Positions 1-12,893 of a stretch of 64,000 nucleotides of DNA are shown here, piece by piece. The stretch spans positions 13,982,345-14,046,344 of the forward strand of contig OW203762.1 in the NCBI GenBank assembly GCA_934045905.1, read 5' to 3'. The first letter of the stretch is position 1, and each line of letters opens with the position of its first letter. The translations under genes and the position numbers were made by a program. The notes under the pieces are model-generated. The model had not been told where the DNA came from, searched no databases, and was given only the letters and a program-made list of their open reading frames with translations. The DNA is from Leuctra nigra (Eukaryota; Arthropoda; Insecta; Plecoptera; Leuctridae).

Positions 1-1741
1 GTCTACAATATTGATTTACACTGTCTAATCTAAAACAAATCCACCTACCTACCTACCTAAATGTCTATAGTCAAAATCACAAGTCGCATCTTTTATTTCG
101 TAAACATTTTTACATCAAACCATCGATTTATACATTTTGAACACAAATAAAGAACAATATGAGCAAATATTTCATGGGACAGGAACAGGATCCTTTATCT
201 ACCCAAGAACACCAGAATATATGGCAATCTCATATACCTGCACAGCAGTTGTTGCTCTTAATATGTTGTTCACCTGTCACCCCTTTTCAACACTTTCTCC
301 ACCAAAAATAGTAAATCACACAACGATATTTTGAACAGATTTCCGTTTGTGTGGAATGTAGCGGTAGAAAGTGGATACAAGCGAACAGACCTAATGAAGT
401 AGTAGGAAACAATTGACACATATTTTGAATGCAGACCAGAAAAATAAATATGCATCATTTTACAAGGTCACACAGTTCTGCGGGCAAATTGTGGCGGGTT
501 ACTGAGACCAGATAATTACAGTCGTATTGTTAGTCAAGGTTAGGCCACAATTGTCGTAATGCCTAATGTTTAATGTTTAGTGTTTAATGCTTAATGTCTA
601 ATGTATAAGGAGGGCCAGAATAGGTTCTTATTTCAACTGTAGTAGCGCTAGTGTCTCCAGAGCCTCCTGAAGATTTACAGCCTTCATTTGAAACAAAAAT
701 CTGCTCTAAAATTAGTAAATTACTTATTTCGTCTAGTCAAATACATTACTATCTAGTTTAATATTATCTGCCACTTTTCTGCAATTTTTAATGTTGTTGT
801 TACAAGTTCTGAATTTCTCCACTGCGCAGCAACAATAGTAAGTCTTTCTGATTGGCTTGTCGTAAGGTTTTTGTCATAAGAAATGGATTTTATTCAATTC
901 TTATTTCACTGCGACTAAACACTAATCACTATTTCATGCTGTGGCCCATATCACATAAACCCTATCATCCATTTCTCTTAAACACTAAGCACTAAACATT
1001 AAACATTAGACATTAAGCATTGCGACAATTGTGGCCAGCATTTTCCTCTCGACTTAAAGAAACCATAGAAAACCCTATTAGGTAAGATGGCGGTGCAATA
1101 GGCACTTACACACTACATTGTTTGACAAAGTACGTTTAGAGAATGTCAGATATACTCAAACATACTGTAACTTTCTAAATTCATTGAAGTCGAGAAATTA
1201 ATTCAATGAGGTTTACAATAAAAACAAATGTACATAATATCCTTATGAGATTAAAAACAGGCTTCATTTTTACTTGGATATACTGTATAGGAATTCATAG
1301 ATTTAGCATCACAGAAAATTATAAGACTAAGACTTACTAAAATGTATTAAATTTTATCACACAGCTACTTTCCACTGCCATTATAACAATTTCAAAGTGT
1401 CACTCGCACTCTTTATCCCATATTTATCAAGTGTCAAACTAACAATCTGCTTTGCTAAACAAACTTGACACGATTTAACAAGGAAAAGATCACAAGAAGT
1501 CAGTTTATGGCTATCCTAGTATTTTATCATTGTGATAAATATTTGGCTAATCAAAAATTACAAAATTATAATAATAGTAATGAAACTATACAAAATTTAA
1601 AGAAACTATTGAAAACTATAAAGAAACAAGAGTTTCTAATAAAACTGATGTCACTAATGTGGTAGCAATGAATGAATGAAAGAAATTCATCAGAAAGAGA
1701 AGCGAATTAAAAAAAGAGGTTAAAAGAGAGTTGTTGTAAAA
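1..1741. other. Gene-free flank, with a foldback at 543-1036
   Basis: No coding region is recognised here. The stretch lies downstream (3') of the minus-strand kinase gene and probably contains its 3' UTR. The only clear structure is the foldback listed separately; the rest is AT-rich sequence with short TACC tandem repeats near position 45. Confidence 0.6.
543..1036. repeat. Foldback/MITE-like element with TTAATGT-type heptads in both arms
   Basis: The left arm (about 543-605) begins GGCCACAATTGTCG and runs into serial TAATGTT-like heptads. The right arm (about 975-1036) is its imperfect reverse complement, ending CGACAATTGTGGCC. The roughly 370 bp between the arms encodes nothing recognisable. 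No convincing target-site duplication was found, so the superfamily is unknown. Confidence 0.6.
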
Positions 1742-4700
1742 TCAAGGCTCGAAGTTGGAAACATTGAGATCCTGTAGAGTGTTGCGAGCTGGAACAAAAT
1801 CAAACGAAACAACTATGAATCATTGGCAAGGTAGTGGCATCAGTGCTCTCTGTCTACACTGCTTTAATGTTCCCCTCAACCTTCTGTAGGTAAATCACAC
1901 GTATTCCTTTGATAAAGGGAAAAACTCACTAAATACTGATTCCAACTGATGTGGGAAGTGAAAAAGAGGCTGAAACAAAGAATCTGACGGCTGGTAGAGA
2001 GCTCAGTTAGTAGAGCTCTCGTCTGACAAGTGAGAGGTCCCGGGGTCGAGCCCTGGTTCGACTGAATTGTTTTCATCCACTTACCTTGAAAGTAGAAGGT
2101 GTCTAGGTTGTCGTCTGTCTGAGGAACAAAAGGGCCGTCTTGGTTTAACAGCTGGTCCCAGTCGATGTCGTCAAACAGCTGCATGGCTTTGACACCATCT
2201 GCCGCCGGACGCAGCGCGGGGTCGAGCGTCAACAGCTGGTTGATAGCGTCGGTGGCGGGCTGAAAACAACGTAGTCATTTAGGGCTGGAGTTAGCACTCA
2301 CCCGGCAACGAGAATAATTTCTGCTGAGTAAAATTGACATAAAGATCATAGGCGTGCGCAGGATAAATCATTAGGGGGGGCCAACATGGACGCCGGCAGG
2401 GATTAATGAGAGGGGGATAAAGTCTAAGGGAAAAAATTGCCACGGGTGAAGGGGGGTGTGGGGGGCACGCCCCCCCACCCCCCTTCACCCGTGGCAATTT
2501 TTCCCCGCAGGGCATTTTTTGGTTTTTTGACACTTTGAAATCAATTTTGAGACGTTCTGACAAGCATTTTTTACAAATTCATTTTTTTTAAATTTTACAC
2601 AGCTTTTCATTACAATAAGGTGAGGGGTGCATGCCCCAAAATATACTAAAAAGAAATTTTTAGGGGAAAAACCTAGAAATTCATGAAAAAATTGTGTTTT
2701 TGGAAGATACTTTATAGACATTGTTTTTCAAAATATTGTGTTTTTGATCAACCTAGTACTTGATTCCAGTGAGTTGAGCAACTCCAGTATGCCCCGCAGG
2801 GAGATTTTTTTGTTTAAACCCTTTTAAAACAAAATTTTGACACTATGAGGACCACATTTTATAATTTTTTAGTTAAGGCTGAGCCATTAGGGGGGGGCAA
2901 GGCCCCCCCGGCCCCCCCCGTGCGCACGCCTATGATAAAGATGTCACGTAACTGGTAACATGTTTTGTTACGTTTGGCCATTGACTTCCACTCTATATGG
3001 GATTGTGGCTTCTAAGTTCTATAGCTACAGCACTGAATGCTATCGCCAATGTCGGATGCCGCACTGCTTTACCAGATTCTGGCAATGTAAAGACATATTA
3101 TTAATTTTGTTTAATGCCACGGTCGGTCTACAAATATATAATACGACAGCATCAAAAGCATATTGTTGTACTGTGTCGTCAGGTTTCCCTGCAATCTCGT
3201 CAAATGTAGGACGATCTCAGCCGGACGCGAGAAGAATTTTACCTTGGTATATATGTAAGAAGGGGTCGGTATTGTATGTCACTAGAAATCAACGACAGTC
3301 TCGCAAATCCCCTAGAGCGGTAGTCAATGGTTTGGCGATGTGTTGGTCCTGAAAAGGACCGTTCTCACGACGTGTCAGAGGTCATACTCCCGAAGTTAGT
3401 ATTTGCGTGTCAGTCAAGGACACGAATGATGGCCACGCCAAGAACACACGGGCCCGCATCTGGACAAGAGATCGACTTACCTCCGAGAGAGCCTCGTCAC
3501 CGACCGGCCACTCCATGGAGCGTGCGAGGATGTTCTCGAACACCGCCTGCACGCTGTCGTCGCTGAACGGAGGCACGCCGGTCATGAACTCGTAGAGGCA
3601 CACGCCCAGCGACCACCAGTCCACGCCCGTGTCTGCAGGCAATACATTCACTACATTTCAAACACCAGTTTCAGCGTTTCAACATTTCAAAAACCATTTG
3701 TTTATATTTATAAATTTATAATGTTGTTGATGATTTCACACTTACCCTACATAGATTAACTACCTAGGTACTAAAGAGAGAATTCAGTGAACAATTCTAA
3801 GTTTAAACCTTACCTATCTAACATATAAACAATAATATCAGAAACAACACTCAATTGACAATTAGGTATAAATTAACAATCAATCAATTGTATTCATAGC
3901 TTGCACAACCATCTTTGGTTTTATATCAGCAATGCAAAATTATTGAATTTTCCACACATATGACGGACATTTTGTTGGCTTGTTGACAAGTCAGATTGTA
4001 ACTTTATAAAGGTAAATCGATGAATTTTTGCAATGTGAGCGATTCCTCTTCGTACTAAAGATATCTCCGGAGCCAATACAATATCCCAGGTACCCATTAA
4101 CTATATAATATCATAAAAAAAGCAGAGAATCACAGCTATTCTGCGTGCCATCAATATGGTGACAGGCAACAATGAGATGAGATCACGGCAAGCTATGAAT
4201 TGCACCTGATAATCCAAGGTCTACTGATCAGCAACTCATATCACCGACATATTACACCAATGCACTACAAGGCAAGTGCTAATAAACACTTTAAAAGTGT
4301 TCCAAGTGCTACGGAGGTATCGTGACTGCTCGCTCACCATTGCTCTGTCCCAGTATGAGTTCCGGCGCGAGGTAGTCCGGTGTGCCGAGGATGCGCTGGC
4401 TGCTGAGCTGGCCGCGGCGCACGGACTTGGGCGTACGGTACGAGGTGAAGTTCTTGGACCCGCTGGGCGTCACGGTCGCGATCGGACTCAGATCGTGCTG
4501 TCGACATCACACATTGCACTCAGTTAGACGCCGTGGTCAGGGATACTTAGTCAAGTCAGACTTATGAATGGTAAAAACTAAAAACATTGCCTAACAGCGT
4601 ATGTGTGATTGTAAATGAGGAAAATTAGTAAGAGAAAATGAGGAAATTAAAACAGATGTGGCTAGCGCTTCATCTTACAATAGTAGGTGAGCTCTGATTT

Positions 4701-7700
4701 CATTGATAATAACAAAGGTTGATTGTCAAGAAATTCTGACCAGCAGCTATCAGTTTCATTCAAATACATACAGTTTTACTTTGGCGAAAAGTGTTACATA
4801 AAGAAACATACCAAATTTGTATAGCTGCTACTAGAACTGGTATATTGGAACTACTTTTCCAGTCTAGTACTGTATTTTATTTAGTCCTTGCATTCCAACA
4901 ATGCAACAATTAAATATATAAATGCCTATTTAATTAGGTACTATGAACAAAATCACAAACCCCCCACATGTGAATAATAATAATCAGTGAACATCATGCA
5001 CCTCCGCACAGGCCAATGGCTTATGGAGGTGCTATGATTTCAGATTTTTACTGTATGACTGTTTTTACTGTTTTAATGTATGATGTACACTCCCCCAAAT
5101 AATAAACGGTACTTGGTATAAAACGTATTGGCTGCTGGGCCGGTTCCTTGACAATCAATCCTTGTTATTATCAATGAAATCAGAGCTCACCTAAAAGAGT
5201 TACTAGATAATGTGTTAGCACTGACTTCATGGGATGATGCCATCAAACCTTAATCAGTCAATTCATTTTCTTTCGAGTTTCGTTTATTATTTGGGGGAGT
5301 GTAGTATATGAATAATAAAAAATGAAATGAAATGAACCAGCATTACGCTTACAAGTGAAGAATGTTTCGCTTCCGCATGGTTGGCAACGACGGTCTGCGG
5401 CAGATCGAACCTCGTCGCCTTTACGACCGCCGGCTTGGAGGTGGACGACACCGGGGTCGTGAAGACGCAGTCCGCCTCCTCCTCCGCCGACATCCGCGTC
5501 TTGAGAGCGCTTCTGAGCGGCGTAACGGACATGGGCTCCGAGAACACCTGGAACGCCTTCACCTCGGTCGACGCGTAGCTCTTCGCTCTCTTCGGCGTGC
5601 TGCCGGACACGTTCAAGTTGAAGATCTCCTGCGTCAAGCCGGTCGATCCCGTCGAGCCCATCGACACCGATGCCAGCAGCTTGTGCTTGCGCTTGATGGA
5701 CGTGCGCTTAGGTCGCTTGAACGAAGTTCGAGGGGACTCTGTCTGCTCTTGCCGTAGTTCGATCACGTCCGGGCCCGGGTTGGGGAAACCGGAATCCGGG
5801 CTGCAAGTGCATGAGTCGGTGCACGTGTGATACGAGTCGCTCGACTCGGCGACCTCCAAGCTGTGCTCGGCGGATTGGATCAAGGTCGTGATGCCGGACA
5901 ATTGGCTGTCGTTGGATGTGCTGTGAACGGAGTCGGCGGAGCTCAGGCGGAGACTGCGAGCTATCTTCTTCTCGGGGAGATACTTTTCTCCGCTTAGTGT
6001 GCTTTCATCTGGAAAGAGGTGAATAAAATGTCAAGTAAGACTGCACTACACGCAGTATTATTAAGTATCAGACTAGGTATTTCATTATTATGATGAGCTA
6101 ATAATGGGCATTTGTCTTGTGTAGAACAAAATAAAAATAGAGTCACTTTAATTTATTTACTGAACAAGTTCAGGTACTACTTAGACAGTAAACATTGCTA
6201 ATGAGCCCTATAAAGAATGGAATGACAAAATTATATTTCCTATTCGAATGATGCAATGTTTTACTAGTAAAACATCAAGCTATACCGCCATCTCTAAATC
6301 CATTAAGTCATTAATTTACTATTACTTGTTCTCCCAGTTCCAAAAGCTGGTAGTGGTAGGTAGGTAATAATACGTAAATTACTACAACATTAAACTTCAC
6401 AGTTCAAGTTTTTTGAAAATCAATCATCAAATTGATTTGAAACTTGAAAGTCTTAGGTAGTACACAATGTCAGAAAATGCTATTTACGGATAGGATTTCC
6501 TATCATCTCAATTTCATCAAGACTGTGACTTTACTAATACACCCCGTCATCGTAAGTCCTTGGAGTACTAACTTGTAATATCACGAAGAGCACTGGGTCC
6601 ACTGAACCGCTGACTACAGTATATCGCGTTCATTTGAAATACAGATGCAGTCTTGTCGTCTTCAGTCTTTGGCGTGGAATGTTGTCCCTTGCCGACACTC
6701 TACAAACAGAGGAATTGTAATCAGTCGGAGTTAGGAACCTAATATAGTCCATTGACGAAACAAGAGGACATGTTTCCCAACAGACTTGTACATTCCAACT
6801 TTGCCCCGTCACAGGCTTTTCGTTTTCAACTTTTCAGTCATATTTAAATTTTGGTAAAATTTAGTGATCCGCTTAAAGTAATTTTAAGGGAAAATGCATA
6901 CTGCTCTTCTCACATTTCAGTAGTAGTACATACCTAACCAAGGTCCGCAGGAATTAAAACACTTTGCCATTTTAAAAAGATAGAAAAGAGCAGATTGTGA
7001 CCATGGGTGTATGAAACAATTAGGTAAATAGGTAGTAAATTGACAACAGAAAATTCCTAAAAATAAAACAACTGTCAGATTTCTAAGGTAATACAAACAC
7101 AATACAAGCAACATACAAACGACAGATGAGACGTTAGCGACAGCAGCTGTCCCGGCGTCCGTCTGAAGACGTCGTTCAAGTCTGGCGTGTGATTGACAAG
7201 ATCCGAGAGCTCCAGATCTTTGTGAATATCCACCTTGCTCAGTCCAAAGTCTGTCAGCTTGACGTGGCCTCGTGCAGACAAAAGCATATTGTCCGGCTTT
7301 ATGTCTCGATGGACGATGCCGTGATTGTGCAGGTACTGGAGAGCCAGAACAACTTCCGCGGCGTAGAATCTCGCCATCTTCTCCTCGAAATAGCCGAACG
7401 AACTGAGTAGAGACTTGAGATCCCCACCGCTCATATACTCCATGACTAGATAGATATTTGACTTTGATTGTAATGAATAGAAGAGCTGGACGCAGAACGG
7501 ACTCCGCGAAAGAGCCAAAGCTTTACGCTCGGAAACTACCTGGCTGACCATGTTCTTATTTATCATGTCAGATTTCTTCATTACTTTAATGGCATACAAA
7601 ACATCTTCGTTTGTTCTCTTAAAGCCCAGGAACACTTTTCCATATGCACCGCGACTTATGGGCTTGATGATGTCGAAGTCGTCAATGACAGGAGGCTGCT

Positions 7701-9000
7701 GAAATAAGTTAATTTATTAGAAGAGGAAAGCAAGGAACATCCCTTATACATACTTAGCAATTGTGATGATAGGGCGATGCAAAGCTAGGACGCAGGTCGG
7801 TCACTAGTTGGCGCTAGCGTCGAGGGATATCACTTTTAAATCAGAATATTTCTTGAGACACAGTCCGTATTTGGTCTGTATTTTCATGTATTATAAAAAT
7901 TGATGTTGATATTTGGTTAATTACCGAAAGAGTGGATAATTATTAGAAATTGTAAGTGTAATATTGATATTTTGATCGTGTAATGACAGGTGTCGTATTT
8001 TTTTTGTTTCCAAGGTTCTCTTGAAGAGCTCACTGCATAATGGAAACAATGAAACAACTGAGGGAGAGGGAGTGTCGTCTCGTTATGACATGGATTTTGA
8101 CTTAGAGATTGCTTAATAAATTATATAATACTGTCCAGTAAAAAACGGTTACTATCTTAATAGGAAGTAGATGGGATCTCCTTATTGAGTTGACATTTCT
8201 CCATTAGAGCGGGAGAAAGTTTGGCAATGTCCCATAGCACTGTATCATCTTCACCAATGACCGGATGTACGTGAATGATATTTCGGATGGACATTATCCG
8301 TTGTTTTGTGGCAACATAACAATGGGGCAATGTTGAGTTCGTATCAACCTACCTACCTACCTATGTCCGTCCTGCTTTGCATTAAATGTCAATTGTGTTG
8401 TGTATAATAGGCCTTGAGCAACCACGTACCTACAACGGTTAGGTGTGGTCGGTGACATGCAAAGATGAACCCTACATTTAGCATTGCCAGGTATAGGCCG
8501 GCCCATGCTAGAGAGGGTTCATCTTTGCCTGTCACCACACCGACCATAGGTGACACACTCCTAGACAAGTTACCTAGTACTAGGTAGGTAGGACCTAGGT
8601 AACCTATACATATTTTTTGCCATTATCACCATACCTACATAGTACTACATACTAATACATAGATACTAATGCTACATGTGAGTTATTACCAAACTGAAAA
8701 CTAGCGGTAGGTAGGTACCTAATTATAGACGAGACGTCCACACGGCTGAACAACAAATGAAGGAAACTCACGATGTAAAATTTTCCTTCATTTACCTGTG
8801 GGAACATCTCGAAACATGCTTAAGTAGCATCCTGTCCTCTATTTGACTGGAACTTTGGAAGTAGGTACCTAGGATGTAGTTAGGTATACGGGTAAGGAAG
8901 AGAAAACCATGGTTTGCATTACCTTGGACACATGCTGTTGAATCAGTTTGTTATAGATTGAAGTCTCCTCTAAACTTTTGTTTGACACTTCCTTTTCCAT
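1742..9000 (-). CDS. gwl: Greatwall (MASTL) serine/threonine kinase, complete, 8 coding exons
   Basis: AGC-family kinase that phosphorylates Endosulfine/ARPP19 to inhibit PP2A-B55 at mitotic entry. Coding exons on the minus strand: 8923-9000, 7117-7698, 6573-6699, 5353-6008, 4338-4497, 3481-3632, 2085-2259 and 1742-1788. Phases join cleanly to 1977 nt (658 aa). The N-lobe has the glycine loop SRGAYGKV, Lys64, HRDIKPDN (Asp158) and DFG (Asp176). The Greatwall hallmark is the long insert between DFG and the APE region: exons 2 (end) to 5, about 310 residues, with [10 protein letters not shown], Ser/Thr-Pro sites and basic [13 protein letters not shown]. The C-lobe resumes with [19 protein letters not shown] and [12 protein letters not shown]. 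The tiny last exon encodes [15 protein letters not shown], matching the AGC tail of MASTL. The start is the first ATG of the conserved frame. The insert is shorter than in vertebrates (about 880 aa total). Exon 2 has a NAGNAG acceptor (7698 or 7695). Introns hold several MITEs. Confidence 0.95.
1989..2064 (+). repeat. tRNA-like relic or SINE head in the last gwl intron
   Basis: An A-box-like GCTCAGTTAGTAGAGC is followed about 30 bp later by a B-box-like GGGTCGAGCCC. This gives D-arm, anticodon-arm and T-arm spacing on the plus strand. A credible acceptor stem closing the ends is not visible, so this looks like a decayed tRNA or the head of a SINE rather than a working tRNA gene. Confidence 0.5.
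2347..2934. mobile_element. hAT-like non-autonomous element with perfect 8-bp target duplication
   Basis: The 588-bp element begins CATAGGCGTGCGCA and ends with the reverse complement of that terminal repeat. It is flanked on both sides by ATAAAGAT (2339-2346 and 2935-2942). Internally it has a strong hairpin (about 2436-2502, arms GCCACGGGTGAAGGGGG and complement) and CCCCGCAGGG motifs shared with the 55-56 kb element. It has no transposase. It lies in the gwl intron between exons 6 and 7. The 8-bp duplication and short inverted ends fit the hAT superfamily. Confidence 0.85.
4685..5192. repeat. Inverted-repeat element in gwl intron 4
   Basis: The arms of about 46 bp at 4685-4730 and 5147-5192 are near-perfect reverse complements (inner motif TTGATTGTCAAG). 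A second inverted pair, TACACTCCCCCAAATAATAA around 5088 and its complement near 5282-5304, overlaps the right side. A related single arm recurs at about 9948-10085. No coding content was seen. Confidence 0.6.
7772..8233. mobile_element. MITE in gwl intron 1, same family as the pair at 56.9-58.0 kb
   Basis: It begins GGGCGATGCAAAGCTAGGAC and ends with GGGAGAAAGTTTGGCAATGTCCC. The interior matches, with divergence, each arm of the 56.9-58.0 kb palindrome (for example GATATTTGGTTAATTACCGA and GTGGATAATTATTAGAAAT). It is about 460 bp long and has no ORF. The target duplication is unclear. This single, non-palindromic copy shows that the family unit is one arm, so the 57-kb structure is two copies in opposite orientation. 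Confidence 0.7.
8442..8545. repeat. Short foldback in gwl intron 1
   Basis: The arms share GCAAAGATGAACCCT and its complement AGGGTTCATCTTTGC, extended by GGTGTGGTC/GTCACCACACC-like sequence, around a loop of about 40 bp. It is too small to carry a gene and the element class is unknown. Confidence 0.6.
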
Positions 9001-12000
9001 TGTAAATAAGAAAGACGTTCTTCTCTTTCGAATCAACTCACTCAAATCAACACCAAAGAAAAGAATATTAGATATAAGATACTAGAAAATGCTAGAAAAT
9101 ATTAAAAGGCAGTTCTTTCTTCCTTCAAAATCGTGTCCTGACTTGTCTTTTAACTACATGTCCTTGAAAAACCAACCGCCACCGCCGAATTTGTTGACAA
9201 TCATCCACAAGGCACTGAGAACGTTCCGTGCCGTTGCGAGTTTTAAACGTCACACTACCAACTGTTGAGGTTATTGACACTCTCCGCCCATCTCTGCGGG
9301 CGCAGCTCAAACCTGCGACAGCCAGATCCGCGAATGCTCAAAACCGCTACTTCTTGGTTCAAAACCGCTACTTCTTGGTTCAAAACCGCTACTTTTCAAA
9401 ATGGCGGGCTGTCATGCTCATAGTAGCGAATGCTCAAACTGGCGAAAGTTCAAAATTGCGACTGTCATATATCGTACATTTGACAACATTGGTTCTGTAG
9501 ATCCGTGAAGTAAGTACCAAGAGTTGTTTATACTACTTTATCTTGTCGATAAAGAAGTTTCTACTTTGTTTCGTTTCGTTCAACAAGTTTGTCTACCAAA
9601 TTACTTCATGTTTAATAATAAATTAGAGCTGCAATGAAGTTAATGTTGTAATTTTTGGGGGGAATACATGAATAATATGGTACCTAGAGAACGTACTAAA
9701 AGTAGGTAGGTATGTGGTAACTGAAATCTTCAAACCCTTGAAAATAAAGGTTAGGTTGCCACCCTATTTTGATGTTAGAACTCCTTTCTTGCATCCATAT
9801 TTCTAGCTTCCAGGATTATAGACGGGATTCTATTATCTCAATGCAAAGTGGTAAGAAAAGTCAAAAGAAACGCAGTTATATAGAATCAGGCTCTGGATCA
9901 CTTGGCCAAAGTAAAAAGCGTATTTTGGAGGTAACGGATTGTTTGGCAGGTTCCTTGACAATGTCTATGCCTTGACTATGGACTTGTAACCCTCCTTGCA
10001 TTGCAATTCAAACTTTGTTACTATCAATCAATGAAATGGAGCTCACCTATAAGAGGTAGATGATGTGTTGTCACTTGTTAGTATACCTAGACTTAATCGG
10101 GATCGGATGATGCCATCAAATCTATATGCCAATCCGGTTCTTTCCATTACCAATTAACATTCTAGATCAGGTACCTACCTAGTACCTACCTACCTATACA
10201 AAATGTACCTTCCTATATTATTAGTTGATAATTAAGGTGATTTCAAAACAAATGGAGTAATTCATTCTTGCATATTCTTTCAAACATATCAAAAGACCAC
10301 ATGAAGAAAGAAATTGGTCAAGTGTTCGGTCAAGACTCACCACAGCAATCGGAACTGTGGTTTTCCTTGATTGTCTGACAGGTTGAACAATGATGCTCAA
10401 TCTGATAGGACGGAAATTGGAATCAAATTCACAGATCGTTAGGAATAAATTTTCTCATGAAAATCTGCTTCAAGTCGTGGGACTGAGTGTGCTTACACTC
10501 TTCACAGGGGAATTAATTAGGTAATAAGTTATTTTGGACAGTCTTCAGTTTCATCTGAATCTTGATACAACTGAGGACTGATAGGTACACTTATATTCAA
10601 TATTCGCGCATTCGACAGTGGCGGCCCCTTCCCGGGACGGCAGGTGGGGAACTACAATTTTTCCTCGGATAACGGGCAGCTCACAGGAGGAAGAACGAAC
10701 GATGAGTGTACAGACGGCTGTGAGCATGACATTGTCCACTGAATCCACTCGTCATTTTTTGCACATGGAACGACAAACATTTAGATTAGGTATGTATAGT
10801 TTGAAAGTAATGTGAAGAAAGAAAGTTAACATTACTTGCTCTGGGGATGAGCAACAAGCCACAACCAGAACATCTCCACAACATATGCTGCAATTGTAAG
10901 ACGGACTTTACAATTAGAAGCTCCTGTGTGATGCTGAGTTAGATTTTTTTCATCAGCATACTTATACTACCAGGGAACAAACTGCACCAACACCACTTGT
11001 TTTGATACCAACATTACTAAAGGCAAGAGGATGTATCGGATCTGGCAACAAACGTTTACTTTTTCAATTTTAAACAATGAAAACGTAAAAGCTCCAGAAT
11101 TGGCCTCCTGGCTGGGACTAGTATATTTTGGTGTAGAAAAACCTAAACTGTAAATGCATCCATCATCTACCTGTCATTTGTTCACTAATATACTTACTCG
11201 ACTCGACGTGTTACTTTCATAGCTTCCAAGTTATCGATAATTAATTAGACATGTTGATTTTTCACTTGAGTAATAGTCCATCACTAAAAATTGGCAACCA
11301 AAATGTATTTTGGAATAGCTGTCAAAAGTAATATCGAAAAGTAAATGCATCGCGCCTCAATATCTTGTATAAGTGGTTGGGTTCGTTTTCTCTCCAGGTT
11401 GTTTTGGTGGCCAGTTGTAATGAAAAGCAGAAATCGTCTGCCTTCTGCAGAAAGTCACCAACTCGGCTCGTTGCATAGGTAGTTCTGAGATAATTGAGGT
11501 ACAACCACGGTCTAAGAAGGTGCAACAAACTTGGCTCTGGAAAACAAACCGATGTAATTTATTGGACACTTTTAGATCTCACATCATAGACAGTGTAAAG
11601 AAGGATAGAAAATCTCTAAAATATACTTAGTTTTCAATAAACACTCTTTTTGTATGTTTCTGTGAAGAATAGTGAAAACTGAAAATTTAATTTTGTGTGC
11701 TTTTCCAATTGCAAAATTTGGAATTTCCATTTCCAGTTTGCGCTCTAACTGGACTAGAGAATTTTAAGTTTGCTTTCAACCCAATTTCAAAACATGTGAA
11801 TATAGTGATTTATGTTAAAAAAAAATCCAACGGGGTAATACAGTAATTGAGCAAGCGAAGCGAGCATCTCCTTTTCCCTCTTTTGACACGAACGCACCTC
11901 TGTATTCTTTCTGTTTACTGACGATATTCAGGTCGCACCGTTTCTTCGATCGAGCTGAAATTTTGCACAAATGTTGGACCAACTCGGGTGTACTATGCAG

Positions 12001-12470
12001 ACACTTTTTTTTATTTGAAATCGGTTGATTGGTTCAAATTTTAAAAAAAAATGTATTTTCTGATGGGTTGGTCCAATCAATTTGAATTTTTTTAAAGTTA
12101 TTGTTACTTCGGACAAATTTTACAATGCTTCAGCCAAATCCTCCTAGGTATACTCTTTAAGATTAAAAAATAATCTTTCGATTGTTTGAAAATCAAAAAT
12201 CTCCGTTTGAGTTCAAATTTGGCATTGATCAAGATTCAAGACCAACATTATCTCATATACACATTTTCAACTTAAACGGCTTGTATTTACAGACTTGTTG
12301 CCTTTTATGAGTTTAGAAATTGAGAGTCAAAAGACATTTTTGGAAAATCTTGACTCATGAATCAATGGACCACTATAGTCATTATCTTGCTATGTGACAT
12401 CACGAATAAAACAGATGACAGAAGTATGTGGGCCGTGACCGTCAAGAAGGCTGTGACAGCTAATTAGCTA
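9001..12470. other. Repeat-bearing non-coding stretch upstream of gwl
   Basis: Contains the presumed gwl 5' flank. Three tandem copies of a roughly 21-bp unit containing AAAACCGCTACTTCTT lie at about 9340-9400. A Helitron-family 5' end starts at about 11846. No multi-exon gene could be assembled. A short frame at about 10600-10737 (contains NDECTDGCEHDIVH before a stop) looks protein-like but I do not recognise it. Confidence 0.45.
11846..12260 (+). mobile_element. Partial Helitron-family copy (5' end only)
   Basis: Starts TTGAGCAAGCGAAGCGAGC after host AA, like the full-length copies. It continues into the family's diagnostic tract (GAGCTGAAATTTTGCAC and TTTGAAATCGGTTGATTGG-type sequence). 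No CTAG-type 3' end with a hairpin was found, so the right limit is approximate. Confidence 0.5.
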
Positions 12471-12474
12471 ATGC

Positions 12475-12537
12475 TAAAGAGACTAGACCTACACTTCCCT
12501 CACCTCACCATGGGGAAGTGTAGGTTTAGTCTCTTTA
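12475..12537. repeat. Near-perfect hairpin of 63 bp
   Basis: Arms of about 25 bp (TAAAGAGACTAGACCTACAC and its near-complement ending TTTAGTCTCTTTA) are separated by an 11-bp loop. It could be a MITE remnant or fold in RNA. No flanking promoter or gene was seen. Confidence 0.7.
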
Positions 12538-12861
12538 CCCCACACGTTTGATTGGCTCTCTCTCCCATTATGGACAGTGCTGCTCTAGTGTGAGTAAAGA
12601 GAACTTCATTGACTCCTCCCATCACCATTGGTCCATTATTCAGTTCTTCCAGATCCAGAGTGTATTATTGCGAAGAAAATCGTGTGTATTTTGATTGGTT
12701 GCCAGTGAATTCCAGTTTCTTAGTGATTCACATGCCAATGCTCGCTCATCATCATGTTTACTGGTATGGTTTTCTGACTTGGTTTGATGTCTTAAAATCC
12801 ACTGCTGTTAATAAAGTCCAATCCAATTAGTGGGACTATTACTCCTTGTTACAGAATAATT

Positions 12862-12867
<6 letters not shown>

Positions 12868-12892
<25 letters not shown>

Positions 12893-12893
12893 T
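12868..12893. repeat. (TA)n microsatellite
   Basis: About 12 uninterrupted TA dinucleotides. The ORFs overlapping it are repeat artefacts. Confidence 0.9.

Noticed and set aside
5362..5830. Plus-strand ORFs at 5362-5757 and 5597-5830
   Set aside because: Shadows of gwl exon 4 on the opposite strand.
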